In this document: piece by piece, positions 1 to 9,199 of the stretch | Position numbering within the stretch: position 1 is the first letter of the stretch | Layout: each line of letters opens with the position of its first letter | Source of the DNA: Blattamonas nauphoetae | Taxonomy: Eukaryota; Preaxostyla; Oxymonadida | Reading direction: 5' to 3' | Assembly (NCBI GenBank): GCA_033064195.1 | Contig: JARBJD010000026.1 | Coordinates: forward strand, 248,001 to 312,000 | Length of the DNA stretch: 64,000 nt | Translations under genes and position numbers: made by a program | Notes under the pieces: model-generated | Databases searched by the model: none | What the model was told of the DNA's origin: nothing | What the model saw: only the letters and a program-made list of their open reading frames with translations

Positions 1-3000
1 TCTTCAGATGATGGAACAGAATTTGGAAGGATCTCAAAGTGTGGTGTCTGCTTGTCTTTCGGTGGCAGCAGAAGATTGGCCTCTGTGTTCCTTTGGACGG
101 TCTGATCGACCATTTCCTTCAGTATTTTGTGGACTTCTGGATTGACTGTGTCAAAGATTGCCACATCGATCTCTTCTGGCGCGGGAAGGAAGAAATGGCG
201 CTGTTTGGGGTTCTGAATTGTTGGCGGCGGAGATTTGGACGCCTTCTCGAATATGTCCAAATCTGAATACGACCAATCAACTTGCTCATCAGCACCGTAA
301 AGAGGCAGAGATTTGCTCTCCTGTTCAACCTGTCTGAGAATCGTGTCGGCGTACAGTGAAACGAAGTGGGCAGAGGCGAGATATTGCCTCAGAAGAAACC
401 TGCAATCCACTTGAACTGTCTCGCTCCGGCGGATCCGGAGAGGCGAGACTGGATGAACTGGGCGGCTGAGAAAGGAGCCAAGAATGACCTCGTCTTTGTT
501 ACTCGGTGCAGACACAGTTGCTTTGTGTGGAGAGACTGGGGAGTCATCCTGAGCCCCCATCCTCTTCTTCTGCTCCTCTTCATTGTGCTGCTTGATGGAC
601 TCCTCCAACTGGGCCTTGTCTTTCCTCGTTTTGACATTCTCGACAGCTTTTGACTCTTGTTCACGTGGCGAGATGTTTTCTGTCAAAACAGGGAGATCGA
701 AAGGTGTTTGGAGTGCATCGAGTGTTGGGAACGGCGAATTCATGTCTGACATGTCGCTCAGGTCAATCATTTCCAGAAAGGCGGGGCTGTGGGAATGAAG
801 CAGGATTCCGTCGGCGTCTGGTTCTTCGTCACCCTCCCGAGGGAGTGAATGATCGAAGTGCTGCTGATAAAGAGTGTGGAGAACAGAGTGCACAGTCTGC
901 GATTGGCTGAGAAGAAGCACTGTCTGTTCATTCGACACAGCGCTTGTGAGGAGGTGATCGACGTGTTGTGGAGTCAGAACGACAGGTTCAGTGACAAGAG
1001 CGGCAGGACGAACTGGTGTTGATTGTTGTTCATCCACATTCTGTTCCTCCTCTTTGTCCTCCGCTCTCTTCACTTTCAGAGTGGAGTGCGAACGTGGAGT
1101 GACAGGCATCGAAACGACAGCAACATTCTCGTCCTTCCCTTTTCGCTTTTCCAGAACATTTGCCAGTTCTTCGTTCGTCATCCTGTTTTCTTCGGGCTCG
1201 TTCTTCACCTTCTCGAGCAACATCCTTTGAGACTCGAATTGCTGGAGACGACGGTTTGATTCGGAGCATTCTCTGCGAACGTCACTCTCGATTCGTTGGA
1301 GGTCTGTCAACAGGTTCCGTTTGGCTCCCTTCGCGCGATCCTTCAGTTCAACCATCTTTCGGACGATTTCGGTCATTTCGTGTTTTCGTGCTTCTTTGTC
1401 TTCCTCTTCCATCCGACTTTCGAATCCTGCCGTCCTCTCCTTCTTTTCTGCATCCATCTGAGCCAACGCTGCGAGTTTCTTCTTCTCCAGGCTATACTCC
1501 CGCTTTAGCAAACCAATTTCATCTCGACACATGTTCATCTTCTTCTCCCATTCTCCAAATAAGCCATAAAGGTTCGTTTCTCTCCGTCTCGATTCAGTTT
1601 CATGAAAGTTCTGCCAAAATGACTTTGGTGTTGATGGCGTGACATCGAAACGCGAGCGGTGTGTCTTCCATTGAGGCAAGACTTTTGGAGTCTTCAGAAT
1701 GGAGACATTCGCTGTTTGGTCTCCAAGTTGCTTTGGAGTGGATGGTGTGTGTAAATCGGACAGTGTGAGGGAAACTGGGTGAGCTCTCATGTCAAACACG
1801 AATCGAGTGTTGCGCGGTGAGAGACCCAACTTGGCGCTCAGATTGTTGCAGGTTGCGTTGAACGTGAGTGGACTGGCCAGCATTCTTCTTCCATTTTGCT
1901 TCTGTGTTTTGGAATGCTCTTCTCGCTTCAGCTGTTCCTGGATCCAGCGGAAAGGATGGAGATCCCGATCGGGTCGAGAAGACGAGGACGCCGAAGACAG
2001 CGAGAAGGTCGCTATGTCAAGTGTGTCTCCATCAGATGTCGAATGTGGGGCAGAATCATGGGTGGTCACTGGAGTTGAGCGAGGATATGTGGGAGATGGA
2101 CCAGACTGTGAATGATCGTCAATCATTCTAGGTTCTGGGGGAAGGCTCGACTCCACCATTTTATCGCTAGTGCAAGATTCTAGATCAGAGGATGTGTCCT
2201 CACTGCGAGCATGCACATCGTCGTCATGCATTGATTCATGGTCGGAGGATGTGTCCTCACTGCGAGCATGCACATCGTCGTCATGCATTGATTCATGGTC
2301 GGAGGATGTGTCCTCACTGCGAGCATGCACATCGTCGTCATGCATTGATTCATGGTCGGAGGATGTGTCCTCACTGCGAGCATGCACATCGTCGTCATGC
2401 ATTGATTCATGGTCGGAGGATGTGTCCTCACTGCGAGCATGCACATCATCGTCATGCATTGATTCATGGTCGGAGGATGTGTCCTCACTGCGAGCATGCA
2501 CATCGTCGTCATGCATTGATTCATGGTCGGAGGATGTGTCCTCACTGCGAGCATGCACATCGTCGTCATGCATTGATTCATGGTCGGAGGATGTGTCCTC
2601 ACTGCGAGCATGCACATCGTCGTCATGCATTGATTCATGGTCGGAGGAAGTGTCCTCACTGCGAGCATGCACATCGTCGTCATGCATTGATTCATGGTCG
2701 GAGGATGTGTCCTCACTGCGAGCATGCACATCGTCGTCATGCATTGATTCATGGTCGGAGGATGTGTCCTCACTGCGAGCATGCACATCATCGTCATGCA
2801 TTGATTCATGGTCGGAGGATGTGTCCTCACTGCGAGCATGCACATCGTCGTCATGCATTGATTCATGGTCGGAGGATGTGTCCTCACTGCGAGCATGCAC
2901 ATCGTCGTCATGCATTGATTCATGGTCGGAGGATGTGTCCTCACTGCGAGCATGCACATCGTCGTCATGCATTGATTCATGGTCGGAGGATGTGTCCTCA

Positions 3001-4010
3001 CTGCGAGCATGCACATCATCGTCATTTGAATGGTCCGTTTCTTCACTCGGTTCCGCTCTGAGCACCTTCTTCTGTTTTCGGTGATGATCAAACGCGTGAT
3101 CGTGTTGAGTGTGTGATGGGCGTTTTTCATTTGAGCTGAGTGAAGAACGTGAAGTGTGGGAGGAGTTCGTTCGTTCGGTATGCCGTCGAGGATGGCTGCG
3201 TGAGGTAATCGAGGCTGGGTTTGTCCGATTTGACAAAGCTTCGAGCTCTGCCTGGACTTGTGTCAGCTGCTCCAGCATCCGTGCTTCTTCCTTCTTGAGA
3301 CGACGTATTTTTGCAGGCATTCGATGACCATTGTCCTTCGTCAGCCGTGTGGGGGTGTATGGAGAGACGACGACCTCCCTTCGCGACACTACCGAGACTG
3401 TGCAACCAGATGAGGTGAGTGAGGTGCGATTGATGGGATGAGCGTGGCGATACCGTCTGTCCTGCTTTTGTGGAGTTGTGAGTGAGATTAGTGTTCCGAT
3501 CATTCTTTCTTCGAACAAGACGCAGAGGTAACTCAAAAGATCAGAGGACACAACAATGGAACGATCAGCACTCACAATAAGATCGTCAGATGGACAGGAG
3601 ACAAGGAGCGTGATGTTCTCTCGACCAACATGGAGGATTTTGAACGATGGAGACGGAATTGGCTGTTTGAACGCAGGTTGATGTGGAGAAAAAGGAGAAC
3701 ATGGTGCAGAAGCGTCTAAATGTGTTTTCTTATCGCTTTCGATCCTGGATTTCGGTTTAGTGATTATTCCGTTCTGTTGGCGAATTTGGTCCTGCTGAAC
3801 AAAGATAGTCTGCTTGAATGTCTTACAATCACTTTCGACTTGTTCCAAACGATTTAAGAGGGTTTGATTCCGCTCTTTCAATGCTTTCACTTCTTTCACG
3901 AGTTGTTGGACAGTATCAAACTAATTAATTACATAATGGAGTAGAAGTTCATGAAAATTGAGATGAGAACAGACAGAATCATTGAGAATGTCAGTGTCTA
4001 AAGCTGTCAT
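1..4010 (-). CDS. Large coiled-coil protein with acidic 19-residue repeats (3' end outside window)
   Basis: The frame starts at ATG 4010, reads 12 codons (MTALDTDILNDS), crosses a 54-nt intron (3921-3974) and then stays open for about 1,306 codons to base 1 without a stop. The N-terminus is a coiled coil (KEVKALKERNQTLLNRLEQV at about residues 20-40). A Ser/Asp-rich array of 15 units of 19 residues (core HARSEDTSSDHE) follows. A second long helical stretch rich in Lys/Glu lies about 2/3 of the way along (LLKREYSLEKKKLAALAQM), then Ser/Pro-rich linkers. No enzymatic motif is visible. It is probably a structural or cytoskeleton-associated protein, which is inference only. The first 60 residues are paralogous to the start of the gene at 7512, including the intron position, so the two arose by duplication. 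I chose the start because the two copies agree there and because the upstream 350 bp is also duplicated. Confidence 0.75.
2187..3026 (-). repeat. 57-bp tandem array, 15 units
   Basis: Units repeat every 57 bp with almost no divergence. One base variant (CATCATCG for CATCGTCG on the plus strand) marks units 5, 11 and 15, and one substitution marks unit 9. Because 57 is a multiple of three, several frames stay open across the array. The frame that continues into unique coding sequence on both sides is the minus frame giving an acidic HARSEDTSSDHESMHDDDV-type repeat. Confidence 0.95.
3921..3974 (-). other. 54-nt intron of the coiled-coil gene
   Basis: Read on the minus strand it begins GTCTGTTCTC and ends GTAATTAATTAG. 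Its length is a multiple of three but it contains an in-frame TAG, so it must be removed for the coiled-coil frame to continue. The paralogue at 7423-7476 has an intron of the same length, phase and ends. Confidence 0.65.
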
Positions 4011-4370
4011 TTCGATCGTCCCTGAGTGATGTTACATGTTATGGGTCTTTGATGTGTATGAGGCAACGAGAATGTGAAGAAATAGTCGTCAAACGAAGCC
4101 ACAATTGTCAAAAAGAATCCGCATTCCTTTTGAAGACGTTGATACTTCTCAGACGGGTTCCGGGGGCTTCCGATTCCACTATGACAAAAGATTGCTCAGG
4201 GATGGATCAAGGTGGTGTCGCGAAGGGTGAAAAGCTCCCAAATGAGTGATATGCGTGATGGAGAAGCGAGATGAGAAGTGAGAAGAAAAAGTGAGACGAA
4301 TTCCATACAAACGTTGTCGCCCAAAAGAAGTCAGAAACAGGTCGGAAGACTCGCTGGTTCAAGTCTGTTT
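4011..4370. repeat. Duplicated 5' flank (promoter region) shared with 7513-7825
   Basis: The 350 bp upstream of the coiled-coil gene aligns along its length with 7513-7825, upstream of the coiled-coil/HEAT gene. Both hold shared blocks such as CATGTTATGGGTC, CAGACGGGTTCCGGGGGCTT and AAGTGAGACGAATTCCA. No other gene is visible here. It is likely the promoter and 5' UTR copied together with the first exons. Confidence 0.7.
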
Positions 4371-7300
4371 CTATCTGTGTTTTGGAAGGTTCATGCCCCT
4401 CTGGTTGTTCCACTTTCTCGAATCGTTGGCAACGTCGCGTCCTGTTGTCGTGTTTTTGTCGTTTTGCAGCTTTTGTTCAGTCACATCTTCGATGCCCTCC
4501 ATTCTCAGCATTCGAAGCTCTGTTCTCCACAGCTGTACCATGTCTGCACTTGAATCGTTCCATTCTCGCAGGGTATCACCCATATAGTGCAGAAAATACC
4601 TGATTGACTCATCTCTTTCGAAGAATGTGAGACAACTTGGAATCGTAAGCACAATGGGGATATGAAGAACGAAATACATTGCCAGTTGATAATAAGGAGA
4701 TATTTCGAGGAGTAGGGCGAGGAGTTCCAGAAAATGTCGTGATTGGTCACCGTCCATGATCGAGTACAGTCGGTCGGACTGTTGAGTAATTTGTAACTCG
4801 TCACATCAAACGTGCCACTGTAGAATTCTTTGTTTTCACGAAAATGAAAAAAGTGTCAAACCTCCGTCTAAGTCGTGTGTCGGTATTCGATGTTCTTTCA
4901 AAAAGATCATTCAGAATTTCATAGAACATTTCATACATCGTTGTTTTGCTCATTCATCACCTGTCTTTGTCATCGTGCTCTGAGAGAATGAGGAGAGTAC
5001 TCAATTGGAAAAAATGAGACAATATTGGACGATACCGTGTCAACGTATTGTTGACCTATTGTGCTGTGCGCATTCAATGGTCTCATGCAATCAGCTTGCG
5101 AAAAACGACGAATCAGTCGAGGAGGAGAAAAATGGTCTACTTTCGTTGAATCTGAAACTGGAGTGCTAGACACGATAAAAGAGGACTAGATAAGAGATAT
5201 ATCCTGAAATCAAACCTAAATTGTTGATAGAGAGTCTACAATAGCACATCGTTTGACAACCCAATCAACACACTGATATTTATTAGCAAGGTTGAAATCT
5301 CAAGGTATCCCTCTCTTTGTCAGCTTTCCTGTGTAACTTTCTCAACCTGAGGCCTATATATTGGTGTTATCCCATCCATTAGTTAGAACGGGATTTGAAT
5401 CACAACTCTTTGTCAACTCCTGTTTGACTACGAGGACGATGTCTTTTATCATCCAAATAACAGATTTAGTTTGAGACTTTAAACAATTTACTAATTCGAC
5501 ATACAATTTGAAAGTGTAGATTCCAAGATTGAGACAAGGAGTGAAATCAAAATTAGTGGATATTGGACAGATTCATCACACTTTAACAAACAATCATTGA
5601 AGAACTCTCAATTCGGATGATCAGCATTGAATCGAGTCTCAGGAAATCAGATGATTGTGTTGATTGGGTTGTCAAACGATGTGCTATTGTAGACTCTCTA
5701 TCAACAATTTAGGTTTGATTTCAGGATATATCTCTTATCTAGTCCTCTTTTATCGTGTCTAGCACTCCAGTTTCAGATTCAACGAAAGTAGACCATTTTT
5801 CTCCTCCTCGACTGATTCGTCGTTTTTCGCAAGCTGATTGCATGAGACCATTGAATGCGCACAGCACAATAGGTCAACAATACGTTGACACGGTATCGTC
5901 CAATATTGTCTCATTTTTTCCAATTGAGTACTCTCCTCATTCTCTCAGAGCACGATGACAAAGACAGGTGATGAATGAGCAAAACAACGATGTATGAAAT
6001 GTTCTATGAAATTCTGAATGATCTTTTTGAAAGAACATCGAATACCGACACACGACTTAGACGGAGGTTTGACACTTTTTTCATTTTCGTGAAAACAAAG
6101 AATTCTACAGTGGCACGTTTGATGTGACGAGTTACAAATTACTCAACAGTCCGACCGACTGTAGCGGTTCACGCACAAATGGCGGAGATATTGCTCAGAA
6201 GGGGCGACAACTTGCTTCAAAACAGTCTCGCGAGCAGCTTGTTGCTCGGAGGGATCTTCACATTCGAGTTCTTCAAAACAATCCGGAGTGGTAAGCCAGA
6301 AACAATCGGCGATGATTCGGATGAGACAGGTGTGGATCTTCGCTTTCTCTGCAAAAGAAAGAGACTGTGGATTGAGAGTCACAATGAGTTGAGGGATCAG
6401 ATCAGCTTTGACGAGGGTATAATAGTGTTTTGTCGAACAGTCCCTAATCTGCGTTCTGAGTATCTTCATTGCAGTTGAGACTATTCTCTGATTGGGTGAA
6501 GAAATCAGAATCATCATAGACTGTACGTAATCTGCCAAAGGTTCATCGGAGAATAAAGAAATTTTGGTGAGAAAAGCGTCAATTCGTTCTTCATCATCAA
6601 TCTGTAAAGATCGAAGAAATTTCAAGGCTTTAGCTTCCAGAGAGATATCTAATGCTGGATGAGACTTTATTGTGGCAACGAGAGACTGAAAGACAATTGC
6701 CTCTTTAAGATAATACAGTCATTCCGGCTTCCGGTATTTGGTTCTCATTTTTTTCAAAGAAAGGGTTGATCTCAATTTGTCCGCGAATTTTAGAAAAATA
6801 AACAATTAGAGCAGTGAGTGACATTGATATGATCACACGAGATGGTTGTTTGTTCCTCAATTTCAATTTCTTCCTGCTGAAGACGGTGTGGAGACTGGTC
6901 AACCGGACTCAAGTTGAAATTATGGATTGAACTCAATCTGAACTCATTAACGATTGCTTTATTTTCATTTTAGCATCACTTGTTCAATAATTACTGGCCT
7001 TTCCTGCTGTTTGATTGAAGAATGATAAATAGAAATGGAATTGAAAGCTCGTTCTCATTGATCACCCCTTTCTTGTTTTTTTTAAGAACCAAATACCGGA
7101 AGCCGGAATGACTGTATTCTGGTTGTTCTTCGCACCAATTCACGAAAGCAGAACTACCTGTTGAGGATGATACATGAGGGAATGACAAACCAAAGTACGT
7201 TCTTTCACGAGAGGTGTCTGCATTTGTGTTCTTTTCGTTTTCGAGCTTAGATTTCAGTTCAGCGATTATGTTATTCTGTTGATGAATCTGGTCCTGTTGA

Positions 7301-7512
7301 GCACTGATAGTCTGTTTGAATGTCTCACGCTCACTTTCTAGTTGATCTACACGGTTTTGGAGGGTTTGATTCCGCTCTTTCAACGCATTCACTTCTCCCA
7401 CCTGTTGTTGGTTCGTATCAAACTAATTAAGTACATAATGGAGTAGAAATTCATGAAAAATGAGATGAGAACAGACAGAATCATTTGTAATGATCGTGAC
7501 TAAAGCTGTCAT
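4371..7512 (-). CDS. Coiled-coil/HEAT-like fusion gene, interrupted by two DNA elements
   Basis: Exon 1 (7512-7477) is MTALVTIITNDS, followed by a 54-nt intron and a coiled coil (ALKERNQTLQNRVDQLESER). It then runs into the HEAT-family N-terminal signature SSAFVNWCEEQPE. A 399-bp MITE and a 1395-bp palindromic element interrupt the frame. Leaving out each element plus one TA gives coding blocks of 36, 306, 552 and 396 nt, all multiples of three, that is 429 codons and a stop. The junctions then read PEYYLKEAIVFQ and VNRYSIMDGDQS, exactly as the family expects. The C-terminus has IPSCLTFFERDESI, LRMEGIEDVTEQKL and WNNQRGMNLPK. Function is unknown; alpha-solenoid scaffolds usually bind proteins. 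Apart from the insertions I see no damage, so it was disrupted recently or the inserts are somehow removed. Confidence 0.7.
4767..6161. mobile_element. Palindromic foldback DNA element, copy 1 (TA target duplication)
   Basis: The 1395-bp core is flanked by TA (4765-4766 and 6162-6163). Its two arms, 4767-5272 and 5656-6161, are about 506 bp each and appear to be perfect inverted copies. They enclose a 383-bp unique centre. Ends are CAGTCGGTCGGACTG. It encodes no transposase; each arm merely has a mirrored 67-codon open stretch. TA duplication and a CAGT start suggest mobilisation by a Tc1/mariner-like transposase, which is inference. It sits in the HEAT-like gene and removing it with one TA restores the frame. 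Copy 2 is at 47903-49297, differing at one base that I could see. Confidence 0.9.
6716..7114. mobile_element. 399-bp MITE with 30-bp inverted ends (TA target duplication)
   Basis: Terminal inverted repeats start CAGTCATTCCGGCTTCCGG at 6716 and are mirrored at 7114. They are flanked by TA (6714-6715, 7115-7116); the symmetry extends two bases further, to 6712 and 7118. The interior has no coding capacity. The insert lies between codons of the coiled-coil/HEAT gene. Removing it with one TA reads NWCEEQPEYYLKEAIVFQ, matching the family. Its first five bases (CAGTC) are the same as those of the palindromic element next to it. Confidence 0.85.
7423..7476 (-). other. 54-nt intron of the coiled-coil/HEAT gene
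   Basis: Minus-strand ends are GTCTGTTCTC and GTACTTAATTAG. It has the same length, phase and position as the intron at 3921-3974 and contains an in-frame TAG. Confidence 0.65.
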
Positions 7513-7829
7513 TTCGATTGTCCCAGAGTGATATCACATGTTATGGGTCAGAGCAAGATGTGAAACAACCACAATGTGAAATGTTAGTCATCAAAAGAAA
7601 CCTCATTTGTCAAAAAAATGACATATCCCTTTTGAAGACACTGATGTTTTTCAGACGGGTTCCGGGGGCTTCCAATTCCACAATGACAAAAGAGTGCTCA
7701 GTGATGGATCAAGGAGGCGTCACGAAGGGTGAAATGCTCCCAAATGAGTGATAAGTGTAATGGAGAAACGAGATGAGAAGTGAGAAGAAGAAGAAGTGAG
7801 ACGAATTCCAGACAAGAACGAAAGATCAT

Positions 7830-8776
7830 CTCACGAAACGAGAACTAAAAGAGTCCGAAGAAATGGTGATGAAACCGTTCCGAAATGAAGAAGATTGAAA
7901 TAGTTGATGGTTGGCAAGGCTGAGGTCTCGCTCGAAGTCAGGAATTAAAAATCTCTCCTTTCCCCACAGACATGTGGTGTTCATTGTCGATGTGTCAGAT
8001 GTGTGACCTGCAAAGAAGACACAGAAGTGTTGGAGCTGACCATTGCTAAAGGAGAGGAGAAAGGAAGAAGGAGAGTACTGAAGTGTGGAAGCGGTGTTCC
8101 CTGCAACGTCCTCGAGTTCACCCACGTCAATGAAATCTCTTTTTCTTCTCCGTCCTGCCCTTTCTTCACTTTCATCAGATAGTCGCCATCCTCCAAACAC
8201 ATTCGGCTCGCAACGACAAGACTGGTGTTCGCATCACTCAGAGAACACACACAGTTCAGGACGGTGGGAGGAGGGAAGAGGGCTGAGCAGAGGGAGGAGT
8301 TGAGGGGAGAGTGTTCTGCATCACTCAGAGAACACACACAGTTCAGGACGGTGGGAGGAGGGAAGAGGGCAGAGCAGAGGGAGGAGTTGAGAGGAGAGTG
8401 TTCTGCATCACTCAGAGAACACACACAGTTCAGGACGGTGGGAGGAGGGAAGAGGGCTGAGCAGAGGGAGGAGTTGAGGGGAGAGTGTTCTGCATCACTC
8501 AGAGAACACACACAGTTCAGGACGGTGGGAGGAGGGAAGAGGGCTGAGCAGAGGGAGGAGTTGAGGGGAGTGTATTCTGCCACTGGAAGGATTCCGTTCG
8601 GTCCCGACGAGACAACTGCTGTTCCTGTTGTGCTTGGCTTTGTTTCAGTTCCGAACACGACATGAACAAGCCGAGGCACATTCAGGTCATTCAGCAGGAC
8701 TCCCATCGTCCCTCCAATTTCTTCCGTCGTGGTCACACTCACAACAGCCAGCATCTGTTCGTCGTCAAACTTTTTA
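7830..8776 (-). pseudogene. RHBH-family gene, downstream fragment with Ig-like module and 87-bp array
   Basis: Minus translation from 8775 reads KKFDDEQMLAVVSVTTTEE and GGTMGVLLNDLNVPRLVHVV. It then passes through the 87-bp array and into LEDGDYLMKVKKGQDGEEK, RTLQGT. These are the Ig-like beta modules that sit beside the beta-helix in this family. The open frame ends near 7981 and the family-like sequence seems to go on in another frame, so it is decayed. I take it as the downstream half of the gene at 13361-14590, separated by inserted DNA. The call rests on family pattern recognition, not alignment. Confidence 0.55.
8231..8578 (-). repeat. 87-bp tandem array, 4 units, inside the Ig-like module
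   Basis: Four 87-bp units start at 8231, 8318, 8405 and 8492 with two or three substitutions between them. The minus frame stays open through all four (29 residues per unit, core PPPTVLNCVCSLSDAEHSPL). It is an in-frame internal expansion of one strand-turn unit of the module. Confidence 0.9.
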
Positions 8777-9195
8777 CACCAACCAAGGCCCACCAACAAT
8801 TGAGACCGGTGACGTGCGATTAATTAATGGGTGGCCATCGATCAGGCCAACAAACAAAAGAGCTTATCATTTTGTCTGTCCCAGAAAGAAAAAATCGTTA
8901 CAGAGGACTGGTTAGGACACAGTGTAACTTCTACCCACGTGGGGGCGAGGTTGGTGGACAAAAACAGGAGGGCTTGAAAACCCATATCTCCAGAAAAAGC
9001 CCCCAACGGGGGAGAGAAAACTGGAGGAGACTGAGAGGCCTAAAAAGGCAAAGTGAAGTGAAACAACCGAAGGGTTTAACTATAAACCACGCCTCGACTG
9101 CGTGAGCTCAATTCCGCAGGAGGGAAGAGCTGGCTGCCTCAAGCACGCTGCACTGTTGTGTGACAGGGCTTGAGGTTGGTGGGCCTTGGTTGGTG
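8777..9195. mobile_element. 419-bp MITE with 21-bp inverted ends (TA target duplication)
   Basis: Ends are CACCAACCAAGGCCCACCAA at 8777 and the mirror image ending at 9195, flanked by TA at 8775-8776 and 9196-9197. No gene is visible inside. Its first 65 bp, including CGGTGACGTGCGATTAATTA, recur in inverted orientation at about 13271-13335. It therefore belongs to the same repeat family as the inverted ends of the neighbouring 4.16-kb segment. Confidence 0.75.
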
Positions 9196-9199
9196 TAAA

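Noticed and set aside
2170-3084. Plus-strand open frames of about 290-300 codons across the 57-bp array
   Set aside because: The repeat length is a multiple of three, so several frames stay open by chance. Only the minus acidic frame continues into long unique coding sequence on both sides.
4970-5958. Mirrored 67-codon frames in the arms of the palindromes (also at 48106-48309 and 48891-49094)
   Set aside because: They start at GTG, are identical only because the arms are inverted copies, and show no family or composition typical of a protein.
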